Assembly: GCA_903896915.1 (NCBI GenBank) | Contig: CAITZN010000058.1 | Span: 1-9,910 of the forward strand | DNA from: an uncultured bacterium | GTDB lineage: Bacteria > Desulfobacterota > Desulfobulbia > Desulfobulbales > Desulfobulbaceae | Length of the DNA stretch: 9,910 nucleotides | Direction of reading: 5' to 3' | Part shown: in pieces, positions 1-7,108 of the stretch | Layout of the letters: every line of letters begins with the position of its first letter | How positions within the stretch are numbered: position 1 is the first letter of the stretch | The notes under the pieces: model-generated | What the model was told of the DNA's origin: nothing | Databases searched by the model: none | The model's input: only the letters and a program-made list of their open reading frames with translations | Made by a program: the position numbers and the translations under genes

Positions 1-107
1 GCGCAGGGCAGGTTAGCCAGATTCGCAGCCTGAGTCAGGGTGTCGCCCTCTAAATGATCCAGCCAGATAACCAGCGGAATTTTCTCGGTTGTTATAATCC
101 GTTTCAC
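1..107 (-). CDS. rtcB: RtcB-family RNA-splicing ligase, N-terminal fragment
   Basis: This is the first 35 codons of a minus-strand gene that runs off the left edge. The translation begins VKRIITTEKIPLVIWLDHLE and continues with a DTLTQAANLANLPC segment. The K-R-I-I-T-T-E-K-I-P opening followed by W-L-D/E and 'QA.NLANLP' is the typical amino terminus of one bacterial RtcB subfamily, GTP/Mn-dependent ligases that join RNA 2',3'-cyclic phosphate or 3'-phosphate ends to 5'-OH ends. The catalytic Cys and His residues lie outside the window, so activity cannot be judged. The start is a GTG at 105-107, supported by an AAGGGGG ribosome binding site a few bases upstream on the minus strand. No strong sigma-70 promoter was found in the divergent spacer. 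The family call rests only on the N-terminus and was recognised from memory. Confidence 0.75.
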   Translation of the reverse strand, partial: MKRIITTEKIPLVIWLDHLEGDTLTQAANLANLPC

Positions 108-220
108 AGTGCCCCCTTGCTCTCTTCAATTTCCGGTATATAGTGCAGCCTCATAATCCAGATCGTCAGGTTGTTTAGACTGTAGACTCTTAGACAAAAA
201 AAGAGCAAAATTTATACCCC

Positions 221-1189
221 ATGATATCACACGACACGTTCATCCATCTCTGGCTTCACCTTGGTTGGCCGCTGCTGCGCCTGCTCATTTTTCTGGCGAT
301 CGGCCTGCTGGCAGCCCTGTTCATCGAATCGCTCAACTGGACGAGAAAGATGGCAATGGTCGCCCAGCCGTTGACCCGTTTCGGCCATCTCTCCCCCCTC
401 ACCGGGGCCGCCTTTTCCATGTGCTTTTTTTCAGGAATAGCAGCTAACACCATGCTGGCGGAAGGGTATAACACTAAACAACTGAGCCGCAAAGAACTGA
501 TCCTTGCCAACCTGTTCAACAGCCTGCCTGCCAATTTCCTCCATCTGCCGACCACATTTTTCATCGCCGTGCCGATTATCAAGGGCGCCGCCTTCATCTA
601 TATCGGGCTGACCGTCAGCGCCGCCATAGTGCGCACGCTGTGCATCGCCCTGCTGGGCCGAATATTACTGCCTGCCACCAACGCAGAGGCGGTACAAGCG
701 GAACTGCCACCTGACTCGTCCCATCCTTTCCGATCCGCCTTGCAAAATACCCTGAAGCGTTTCAAACGGCGTATCCGAAAAATTGTCAGCTATACCGTAC
801 CAATTTATATCTTTTTTTATTATCTCGCCGAGGCAGGCTTTTTCACTGCCGCCGATCGGTTCATGGCCCAGCATCTCTCCTGGCTAGCCTGGCTTTCCCC
901 CCAGGCCATCTCCATCCTCACCTTCCAGGTAGCCGCCGAATTCACTGCCGGGCTGGCCGCTGCCGGCTCGCTCCTTGCCAACGGCTCCATGAGCATACGC
1001 GAGATTGTGCTCGTCCTCTTGATCGGCAACATCCTGTCATCTCCAATCCGGGCCGTACGCCACCAGTACCCCTATTATGCCGGCATCTTCAAACCGGTAC
1101 TCGCTGCGGAACTGCTCTTTTTCAGCCAAGGGTTCCGGGCCATCAGCATAGCCTTTGTGACAATCTTGTATTATATTATAACAGTGTAA
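221..1189 (+). CDS. Polytopic membrane protein with Gate/nucleoside-recognition-like halves
   Basis: This 322-residue inner-membrane protein is very hydrophobic, with membrane segments near residues 17-37, 60-80, 105-150 (about two), 188-208, 222-255 and 258-320. The motif around residues 58-80 (SPLTGAAFSMCFFSGIAANT) and the LANLFNSLPANF stretch at 95-106 resemble the Gate (nucleoside recognition) domain found in SpmA/SpmB-like proteins, FeoB and nucleoside transporters. The C-terminal half has a comparable arrangement at 257-290, with GN..SSP.R..RH..PYY.GIF. A basic loop at 179-187 (KRFKRRIRK) separates the halves and probably faces the cytoplasm. The substrate is unknown. The ATG at 221 lacks a good Shine-Dalgarno, but stops lie just upstream in frame. 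A Usp gene follows 63 bp downstream with no terminator between, so the two are probably co-transcribed. I am confident that it is a real membrane protein and less sure of the family name. Confidence 0.8.
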   Translation: MISHDTFIHLWLHLGWPLLRLLIFLAIGLLAALFIESLNWTRKMAMVAQPLTRFGHLSPLTGAAFSMCFFSGIAANTMLAEGYNTKQLSRKELILANLFNSLPANFLHLPTTFFIAVPIIKGAAFIYIGLTVSAAIVRTLCIALLGRILLPATNAEAVQAELPPDSSHPFRSALQNTLKRFKRRIRKIVSYTVPIYIFFYYLAEAGFFTAADRFMAQHLSWLAWLSPQAISILTFQVAAEFTAGLAAAGSLLANGSMSIREIVLVLLIGNILSSPIRAVRHQYPYYAGIFKPVLAAELLFFSQGFRAISIAFVTILYYIITV

Positions 1190-1252
1190 ATTCCAGAGGC
1201 AAACACCTGCAAGCAGGGACGCGACAAACCCGCTTCAACCTAGGAGGAACAG

Positions 1253-2176
1253 ATGGAAAAAACCGTACTGGTTGCTATCGACGGTTCTGTGTACAGCTGC
1301 AACAGTCTTGACTATCTCGCAAAACTTTTCGGCTCAGACCACAATCTCTCCATCCACCTGCTGAACGTGGTCTCAGCCGGAGGCGCTGGAAAAGATTGGA
1401 TGTTCGATGTCGATCCGTACAGAACGCAATCGCCGTCAGCGGAAAAACATTCCCACCTTGCCCGCAAGCACTTGAAAGAGGCCGAAGACCGGTTGGTTCG
1501 CAACGGTTTTGCCAAAGAAAAAATAGAATCCCGGGTGCGAGTAGCCTCCGGAATTTGCGCTGCCATCCGCGATGAGGCGGACAGAGGCCAATATGACAGT
1601 GTGCTGATCGGCAGGCGCGGCCTGGGGGCCATGGGCAACATGTTTTTCGGCAGCACATCAGGCGAGCTTGTTGAAAAATCCCCAAAAATTCCGCTGTGGA
1701 TCGTTGATGGCACGGTCTGCTCCAACCGTTTTCTCCTCGCGGTCCAGAGCCAACCCGCCTCTTTGATGGCCGCGGATCATCTGGCCTTTATCCTCAGGTA
1801 TCATCCCCATGCGGAGATCTGTCTCTACCACTCCAACAGCGTTTTCGGCAGACAAAAACCCGCCAAGGTTGAAGCTTTCCACAAGCAATGGGGCAAATCG
1901 TGGTGCGACCAGTATCTCGACATCGACAACTATCTGTTCTTTGCCCATGCCCAGCTGCTGGTGGACAACGGCATTGCCCGGCACCGCATCACCCAGTTGC
2001 CCGCCCAGATGCATCTTGATGTGAGTGCTGATCTCTTACGGCAGGCAAAACAGCATAACTGCGGCACCATTGTTATCGGTCGCCGCAGTCGAGATGGCGG
2101 CAAAAACCTGATCAAGGGCGTTTCGGACAAAACCCTGAATCAGGCCCAAAATATCGCCGTCTGGCTGGCCGGATAG
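1253..2176 (+). CDS. Tandem-domain universal stress protein (UspA family)
   Basis: This is a 307-residue cytoplasmic protein with two Usp folds, about residues 1-155 and 161-307. Domain 1 opens with KTVLVAIDGS, the first beta strand and Asp of Usp proteins, and carries the complete ATP-binding pattern G-x2-G-x9-G-S/T at G120-RR-G123 to G133-S134. Domain 2 retains the same fold outline (FLLAVQSQPAS at 160-170 and TIVIGRR at 272-278), but its loop reads G276-RR-S279 to G289-V290. The second glycine and the S/T after the third glycine are therefore lost, and ATP binding there is doubtful. The start is set by a textbook AGGAGG at 1242-1247, five bases before ATG. It lies 63 bp after the Gate-like membrane protein and probably shares its mRNA. 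Usp proteins generally act as nucleotide-dependent regulators in stress; a link to the neighbouring transporter-like protein is inference. Confidence 0.9.
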   Translation: MEKTVLVAIDGSVYSCNSLDYLAKLFGSDHNLSIHLLNVVSAGGAGKDWMFDVDPYRTQSPSAEKHSHLARKHLKEAEDRLVRNGFAKEKIESRVRVASGICAAIRDEADRGQYDSVLIGRRGLGAMGNMFFGSTSGELVEKSPKIPLWIVDGTVCSNRFLLAVQSQPASLMAADHLAFILRYHPHAEICLYHSNSVFGRQKPAKVEAFHKQWGKSWCDQYLDIDNYLFFAHAQLLVDNGIARHRITQLPAQMHLDVSADLLRQAKQHNCGTIVIGRRSRDGGKNLIKGVSDKTLNQAQNIAVWLAG

Positions 2177-2236
2177 GAAACAGGATCGGCCCGTTGTTCC
2201 TAGACATCGCAGGCCTAGGCAGCCGTTGTTTCGCTC

Positions 2237-5116
2237 TTATTTCCGCTCACCAGGGGTAACTATCACCGTTGCTGCCTGTTGCTCCTGCAGATACCGGACT
2301 GCCAGTGCGGTCAGCTCCTCGGCAGTGATACCGGCAAACCCCTCGGTGATGGTGAGCGGCCATTGTAACTGTTGCGGATGACGGCTGGAATGATTCAGAA
2401 CTGACTCAAGCCAGTATCGGTTATTACGTTTACTATCCTTGATCGAGGTCAGGGTCGGCTCAAGCGCCCGATGCAATTCATCCTGGGTCACCCCTTTTCT
2501 GCCAAGGTCAGCAGCAACCTCCTTGATCACCTTCGCAAGCGGCTGAGCCTGATCCGGAGCAACAGTGAGAATGCCCTTCAATAGACCAAATCCCGCATGG
2601 GCACGGCTGGGTTGACTGACCACTTGCGGTGAATAGGTCGCACCCAGCTCCTCGCGGATTTTCACCCGCAAACGATCATTAAGGACCGCAGCCAGCAAAT
2701 TGAGACGTCTGGTCCGAGCAATATCCCAGTAATCGCTAGTCCGCCAGGCAACGGTCAAGAGCGCCTTGTCAACAGAGCTGGTCACGGCTAACTGCCGCTT
2801 CGCCCCAGCAGGAAAATCAATCGCCTGGCTAGGCGAGGCCTCTTCCTCCTGGCGCTGCTCACTACCGAAATATTTGGCAACCAGCTGCACCACCTCTTTG
2901 GGAGAGGTATCACCAACGATGTTAATTTCCAGCGGTTCACGTAAAAATGCCGGCGCCAGCCAAGCACTAATCTGCTCCAAACGCAGTTTCTCCACCTGCT
3001 CCCAGGAGGCCAGCCCATATTCCCGACTGGAACCAGCCAAAAAACGTTCCCCCTGCAATTGCTGCATCCCTTCCACCGAATTGACCAGCTGATCATACAT
3101 CCGGTGCAGATTATTTCTGCTGCGGAGAAACGCCTCAGGACGGAAGGCCGGATCATGCAGACGGTTGTAGACCAGCTGCAGCAACAGCTCGAGTCCTTTA
3201 CCAAGGCTAGTTCCGTGCAGCGAAAAACTCTCCGGGCCCACCCGGAAATCCAGGGCCACATTCGTCCCCGTCAAAGCCTCCTCAAGTTGATCGCGGGTCA
3301 GTTTGCCCAACCCGCTCTCCTTGACCACCGACTCGGCGAGCAGAGCCAAGCCTTCCACCGGCTCTGCCTGTTTGCCCTTGCCGAACTGCACGGATAAAAG
3401 CACCTGGTTCGACTGAAAATCGGTCGCCTTGCAGTTAAGACGCACACCTCCTTTCAAGACATAGCTTTCGACACCGATATCTTTGTGACTGATGTGTTCG
3501 ACGATCTCACCGGAAGCGGATGGCTGAGGCAGATAAGGAAACGCCACCCGCTGCTCCTCCACCCAGGGCGTGCCCGGTTTGGCCTCGTTGGCAAGGTAGG
3601 TTTGCCTGAGCTGCGTTTCGACCTGCTCTTTAGACAGGGCAGGGTCAACGGTGCCCACGACCTCAACCAACCTTCTTGGCCGACTCCACAACTGCCGGAG
3701 TGCATCATTGACCTCAGCCAGAGACATCTTTTCTAGTACCGGCCGATACAGGGTCATCTCCTGGACCGGGGAAAGGACAACCTCATTACTGTTGAGCTTG
3801 TGGATAATATCTTCGGCGATTTTCCGACTGTCACGGGTCGATGCGGTCTGCGCCTCTTTTTCCAGTAAAGCAGCGACCTCCTGCTTGCACCGGATCAGTT
3901 CTGTCTCGGTGAAACCGTCCTGCAGGGCCTGCGCCAAGGTCGACTGCAACAGGGTCACGCCTTCCTGCCACCTGCCATCGACACTTCTGGCGGCAAGGGT
4001 GGCATAGCCGGTGCGCTGGAGGAAGATACCAGCCTGCGCCTTGGGTTGGGCGATAGGACTACCTGGACGCTGTTCGAGCTTCTGGAGACGGTTGCCCAGT
4101 AAAGCGACCGCGACATACTGCCGGAATTGTTCCAACTCCCAGGCCAGGGTATCAGTCCGGGGTTGCAGATTAAAGACGGTCGTCAAGGCCAGGCCGGTGT
4201 AACCGAGTTCCGGTTCAGGAAGAAAGAAGATGTCCGTACCCGCTTCCTTGACTGTACCGAAATCGGGACATTCACCGATATTCCCGACACCCTTCAGACC
4301 TGCAAAATGGTGCTCCAGAATCTTCACCGCCTCTTTCGGCTCCATATCGCCGACCACAACGACGATCATAGTTTCCGGCCGGTACCAACGGTCATAATAG
4401 GAACGGAGCAGTTGGCTGTCAGCGACGCGGAGCACCTCCTCGGTACCGATAGGGGCGCGTTCTGCCACCAAGGTGCCTGAAAAATCAAACTGCATCTGCT
4501 TTTTCGAGACCCGCGCTGTCGCAGAATCACGACTTCGTTTTTCCGCCAGAATGACGCCACGTTCCCTATCCACCTCGGACTTAAGCAGAAGCGCCCCTCG
4601 GGCATAGTCGGCCAAGACCTTAAACCCTTCTGTCAGCACCTTCGACTCACCCGAAGGCAGCATCAGATTATAGACCGTCTCGCCAAACCCGGTATGAGCA
4701 TTGGTATCACCGCCAAAGCCCATGCCAATCGACTGGAAATATTCAACCAGTGTCCCTGGAGGGTAGTGGGTTGAACCGTTAAACAACATATGCTCCAGGA
4801 AATGCGCCACCCCTTTTTGCTGATCGGTTTCCTGAAGCGAACCTGCCTGGACGTTAAGATAGAGCGCCACCCGATTTTTGGGTTCATGGTTGGCCACCAG
4901 CACATACCGCAGGCCATTAGCAAGGCGGCCAAAAACAAGACCGGGGTCTGGTTGGAGATCACTCCCCTCCTGAGGCCACCCCGACAATAGGCAGTCCGAC
5001 TGACGGGGTGCTGGCGGTTCGGCACAAACGGCGTGATCACTTGATACCAGAAGAAAAAACAGCGCGAGCAGAGATAAAATGGTGCCGGATGCTATCCGGG
5101 TGAAGACATGCTTCAT
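2237..5116 (-). CDS. Exported M16 (insulinase/pitrilysin-family) zinc peptidase, PqqL-like
   Basis: This is a 959-residue, four-domain M16 peptidase. Residues 1-32 form a Sec signal peptide (basic start, hydrophobic ILSLLALFFLLVSS, cleavage likely after VCA), so it acts in the periplasm or at the cell surface. No lipobox is present. The inverted zinc motif HFLEH is at residues 105-109 (H105, catalytic E108, H109), and the third ligand is E185 in EVDRERG, 76 residues after H109, the normal family spacing. The second half is the usual inactive M16 repeat. It keeps the substrate-binding LRVKIREELGATYSP segment near 816-830, with its Arg and Tyr. The size and single-chain layout fit PqqL/YddC-type peptidases, which degrade small exported or imported polypeptides. 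The reading frame is open up to 5329, but the ATG at 5116 has a GAGGG site seven bases upstream and immediately begins the signal peptide. It diverges from the SDR gene. Confidence 0.93.
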   Translation of the reverse strand: MKHVFTRIASGTILSLLALFFLLVSSDHAVCAEPPAPRQSDCLLSGWPQEGSDLQPDPGLVFGRLANGLRYVLVANHEPKNRVALYLNVQAGSLQETDQQKGVAHFLEHMLFNGSTHYPPGTLVEYFQSIGMGFGGDTNAHTGFGETVYNLMLPSGESKVLTEGFKVLADYARGALLLKSEVDRERGVILAEKRSRDSATARVSKKQMQFDFSGTLVAERAPIGTEEVLRVADSQLLRSYYDRWYRPETMIVVVVGDMEPKEAVKILEHHFAGLKGVGNIGECPDFGTVKEAGTDIFFLPEPELGYTGLALTTVFNLQPRTDTLAWELEQFRQYVAVALLGNRLQKLEQRPGSPIAQPKAQAGIFLQRTGYATLAARSVDGRWQEGVTLLQSTLAQALQDGFTETELIRCKQEVAALLEKEAQTASTRDSRKIAEDIIHKLNSNEVVLSPVQEMTLYRPVLEKMSLAEVNDALRQLWSRPRRLVEVVGTVDPALSKEQVETQLRQTYLANEAKPGTPWVEEQRVAFPYLPQPSASGEIVEHISHKDIGVESYVLKGGVRLNCKATDFQSNQVLLSVQFGKGKQAEPVEGLALLAESVVKESGLGKLTRDQLEEALTGTNVALDFRVGPESFSLHGTSLGKGLELLLQLVYNRLHDPAFRPEAFLRSRNNLHRMYDQLVNSVEGMQQLQGERFLAGSSREYGLASWEQVEKLRLEQISAWLAPAFLREPLEINIVGDTSPKEVVQLVAKYFGSEQRQEEEASPSQAIDFPAGAKRQLAVTSSVDKALLTVAWRTSDYWDIARTRRLNLLAAVLNDRLRVKIREELGATYSPQVVSQPSRAHAGFGLLKGILTVAPDQAQPLAKVIKEVAADLGRKGVTQDELHRALEPTLTSIKDSKRNNRYWLESVLNHSSRHPQQLQWPLTITEGFAGITAEELTALAVRYLQEQQAATVIVTPGERK

Positions 5117-5167
5117 TGTCGAACCCTCTGGATTGGTGTATGAAAATATGAATAGTTCACAAAGTAT

Positions 5168-5179
5168 AGTGTCTACACT
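5168..5179. promoter_or_regulatory. 12-bp palindrome in the divergent M16/SDR intergenic region
   Basis: AGTGT-CT-ACACT is a dyad with perfect 5-bp arms around a 2-bp centre, in the 76-bp gap between the divergent starts at 5116 and 5193. It overlaps TATAGT (5165-5170), a possible -10 hexamer for the rightward gene, although I see no convincing -35. The placement is typical of an operator for a dimeric repressor, but no regulator is encoded nearby and the short length allows chance. Confidence 0.3.
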
Positions 5180-5192
5180 GGGGGGAAACAAG

Positions 5193-6020
5193 ATGATTAT
5201 TGCCGGAAAAAATGGGCTGGTGCTTGGAGCCTCTCGAGGTATAGGTCTGGCCATCGCCAGAACGCTCGCCCGCAACGGTGTCCGTTTGGCACTGCCTTGG
5301 TTTGACTGGCCCGAATCGGCTCTAGCCATGGAAGAGGAGTTCGGCGGTCATGACAGCAACCATTTCACCATGCAGGTCGATCTTCGCGAGCCGAAAGAGG
5401 TTGCCCTGCTCATGGCCCAGATCAGCAAGCGCTTCGGCGGCCTCGACATTCTTGTCAACAACATCGAACGCGGCGGCATGCCGGTGCTCCACGGCAGCTA
5501 TCAGCAGGAGGTGAACCGTGGGCAATGGCAATTGGAGATGGATACCACACTGCACGCCAAATGGCTTGTTTTTGAGCAATCCTTGCCCCTTCTTCGCCAG
5601 AGTAGTGAGGCGGCGGTGGTCAATCTCTCGTCGATCGCTGGCTTGGTTGGCCGCTCCGGTCCGGCCGGGCTTTTGTTTAACGACGGTTATGCCGCTGCCA
5701 ACCGGGGCGTTTCCTCACTGACTGAAACCTGGGCGAAGACAGGGGCGCCGTCCATCCGGGTCAACGAAATCATGCTCGGCCTGATTGACACCCGACACGG
5801 ACCGGGGACCAGGGGTTGGCAATTGCTTACCAAAGAACAACAGCAGGCGCTCATTGAGCATACCTTGCTGCAACGCACCGGAACCCCGGAGGAAATAGCC
5901 CAAGCTGTGCTTTTTCTTGTACGCGATGCTGACTTTATGACGGGAACGGTTCTCAGAATGGACGGGGGGTATGTACTGGGAGGGGAAAGACCTCCAGAGA
6001 TGCCCGGAGGAGTGCTTTGA
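5193..6020 (+). CDS. Short-chain dehydrogenase/reductase homologue with altered catalytic tetrad
   Basis: This is a 275-residue classical-SDR fold, close to FabG-type oxidoreductases. The nucleotide-binding motif GASRGIG is at residues 12-18; the Arg is often seen with NADP(H). FGGLDILVNN at 81-90 is the conserved strand-4 segment, and the C-terminal GTVLRMDGGY (251-260) is the usual SDR end. The active site is unusual. Ser147 and Tyr166 are present, but the Lys of YxxxK is Asn170 (Tyr-Ala-Ala-Ala-Asn), the tetrad Asn position reads Thr119 (MDTTL), and Ser-to-Tyr spacing is 19 instead of 13 residues. PG before the helix-7 Thr is LG (195-196). It may be a non-catalytic or altered-chemistry SDR. 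The frame is open from 5079, but the ATG at 5193 has a G-rich Shine-Dalgarno and starts directly before the Rossmann strand. Earlier starts would overlap the M16 coding sequence. Confidence 0.88.
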   Translation: MIIAGKNGLVLGASRGIGLAIARTLARNGVRLALPWFDWPESALAMEEEFGGHDSNHFTMQVDLREPKEVALLMAQISKRFGGLDILVNNIERGGMPVLHGSYQQEVNRGQWQLEMDTTLHAKWLVFEQSLPLLRQSSEAAVVNLSSIAGLVGRSGPAGLLFNDGYAAANRGVSSLTETWAKTGAPSIRVNEIMLGLIDTRHGPGTRGWQLLTKEQQQALIEHTLLQRTGTPEEIAQAVLFLVRDADFMTGTVLRMDGGYVLGGERPPEMPGGVL

Positions 6021-6044
6021 GGGAAACCTGGAGAAAGAGAGGGA

Positions 6045-6302
6045 TCAGATGTCCAGGGCCCAGTCGGGGATATGACGCATGACGTATGCCGTCACCTTTT
6101 CCTTGGCGTCCGGATCATTACTCTTAATGCCGGCATCACGCATGACTTCTTCGAAATCAAACCAGCAGATTTCTTTTTCCTGACGGCTGTACACCGTAAG
6201 AATCCGATGATCCGGATCATCGAGATCTTCTTCTTCCTGAATGGCGGCGACCAGACGAACCGCCTCTTCGTAGGGTAAAAAACGAATTTGTTCTTCGCTC
6301 AT
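6045..6302 (-). CDS. Small acidic hypothetical protein
   Basis: This 85-residue protein is one I do not recognise. It is strongly acidic, with clusters EEEDLDDPDH at 23-32 and FDFEEVMRDAG at 48-58, and it has one Cys (C46) and three Trp or paired aromatic sites (ICWFDF, PDWALD). There is no signal peptide or membrane helix, so it is probably a soluble cytoplasmic protein. The ATG at 6300-6302 is preceded by GCGGAG with a six-base gap, a good Shine-Dalgarno, which is the main reason to accept it as real. It lies on the same strand as rpmB and just beyond the rpmB terminator, so it needs its own promoter or read-through. A TATGAT hexamer (minus strand, 6335-6340) could be a -10, but no clear -35 accompanies it. 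It ends 24 bp from the convergent SDR stop. Confidence 0.7.
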   Translation of the reverse strand: MSEEQIRFLPYEEAVRLVAAIQEEEDLDDPDHRILTVYSRQEKEICWFDFEEVMRDAGIKSNDPDAKEKVTAYVMRHIPDWALDI

Positions 6303-6353
6303 CTGTAACTCCGCTGCACAATCGGGATCAGTAAATCATACGATGCATGCGTT

Positions 6354-6389
6354 AAAAAAAAGGCGAGATGAACGAATCAACTCGCCTTT
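6354..6389 (-). terminator. Rho-independent terminator of rpmB
   Basis: Read on the minus strand, AAAGGCGAG (6381-6389) and CTCGCCTTT (6359-6367) form a perfect 9-bp stem around a 13-nt loop, followed by an unbroken T tract (6354-6361). It starts 19 bases after the rpmB stop codon and separates rpmB from the small acidic gene downstream. Confidence 0.93.
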
Positions 6390-6407
6390 GCAATAAAAAA
6401 ACCAGAC

Positions 6408-6602
6408 TCAGGCAGGCTTGACAATCGCCCCGGAACGGATACATCGGGTGCAGACCTTGACATGCGCTGTTCCACCGTTACTGGTAACCGTCCGAACGTT
6501 CTGCAGATTGGGCAACCAGCGACGACGGGTCTTGTTATGGGCGTGGCTGACATTATTCCCGGTAGAGGGGCCTTTGCCACAAATCTCACAATTACGGGCC
6601 AT
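6408..6602 (-). CDS. rpmB: 50S ribosomal protein L28
   Basis: This is a 64-residue large-subunit ribosomal protein. The sequence begins [20 protein letters not shown] and contains the L28 hallmark segment [15 protein letters not shown] (22-36). C5/C8 and C51/C54 form two CxxC pairs, so this is the zinc-binding (C+) form of L28. Its length is normal for the short bacterial version. The start at 6602 has AGGAG eight bases upstream on the minus strand. It stands alone here, without rpmG beside it, with its own promoter (6643-6670) and terminator (6354-6389), and so appears to be a monocistronic unit. Confidence 0.97.
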   Translation of the reverse strand: MARNCEICGKGPSTGNNVSHAHNKTRRRWLPNLQNVRTVTSNGGTAHVKVCTRCIRSGAIVKPA

Positions 6603-6642
6603 GATATATTCTCCTAAAGAAATTCTTTTTTAATAACCCCCA

Positions 6643-6670
6643 ATAATACCCGCGCATAATATAAAATCAA
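6643..6670 (-). promoter_or_regulatory. Sigma-70 promoter of rpmB
   Basis: On the minus strand, TTGATT (-35, 6665-6670) and TATTAT (-10, 6643-6648) are separated by 16 bp, about 40 bp upstream of the rpmB start. The hexamers match consensus at 4/6 and 5/6. Position, spacing and the adjoining strong ribosome binding site make this the likely rpmB promoter. It is not experimentally shown. Confidence 0.6.
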
Positions 6671-7108
6671 GTCCTTTTCACAGAAACGACACAGGAAGAT
6701 CCAGTGACCGCCCCTGAAAACAATTCGTTTGAACACCTCAACGCATCAAATTCATTGAGAATACATCGCCATTTCAAGCTGCCGACAATAAAATTCCCGT
6801 ACGCTTTCTTTAGCAGACCCAAAAGCACACCCTATACCCAGACCGATATCGCTCTTTACAGCCGACTCAAAATAATTATGACGGGGGGCCAGGATAGCCT
6901 GTCGGCATACGACCCAGAAATATTACTCGAACAACGGTTGGTTTTTGTTATAATCATCATTACAGTCATAACCGCTCATCGCACGCCTCCACCCCCGACT
7001 CTACTATACTCAGGACGGAGCCAATACAACCGTCACCGCGACGCATCGAGACCGACGGCAATCACGACTGAAGACAATAAACCCATACAAGGAATAAGGT
7101 ATTAACCC
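6671..7108. other. Spacer between rpmB and cdaA; leader of cdaA
   Basis: This is about 440 bp between divergent genes, less GC-rich than the flanking coding DNA. It holds the candidate cdaA promoter (6946-6954) and a roughly 150-nt leader. A GTG-initiated frame of 133 codons (6704-7105) runs through it, but its codon use (many ATA and AGA), lack of any recognisable domain and the promoter inside it argue against coding. I found no strong hairpin, terminator, tRNA or known riboswitch in it. Confidence 0.5.
6946..6954 (+). promoter_or_regulatory. Extended -10 promoter, candidate for cdaA
   Basis: TGTTATAAT is a perfect TATAAT preceded by a TGn extension, about 155 bp before the cdaA start. No good -35 sits at 17 bp, which is normal for extended -10 promoters. 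Transcription would begin near 6961, giving an approximately 148-nt leader. Confidence 0.45.

Noticed and set aside
1206..1217. CCTGC-AA-GCAGG dyad between the Gate and Usp genes as a terminator
   Set aside because: The stem is very short, the loop is too small and no T tract follows.
2199..2219. CCTAG...CTAGG dyad between the convergent usp and M16 genes as a terminator
   Set aside because: It has only five pairs around an 11-nt loop and no T tract on either strand.
5079..5192. 38-residue N-terminal extension of the SDR
   Set aside because: It overlaps the M16 start and adds residues before the first Rossmann strand. ATG 5193 has a better placed ribosome binding site.
5117..5329. 71-residue N-terminal extension of the M16 peptidase
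   Set aside because: It would bury the signal peptide inside the protein and overlap the SDR gene. The ATG at 5116 has a good ribosome binding site and starts a textbook signal sequence.
6704..7105. GTG-initiated 133-codon frame upstream of cdaA with a fair AGGAAG site
   Set aside because: Codon use (ATA, AGA) differs from the genuine genes, no domain is recognisable, it is poor in protein-like patterning, and an extended -10 promoter lies inside it. It is kept as non-coding spacer, though a real small protein cannot be fully excluded.
6955..7108. Cyclic-di-AMP riboswitch in the cdaA leader
   Set aside because: I looked for the conserved ydaO-type core and for strong paired elements and saw neither.
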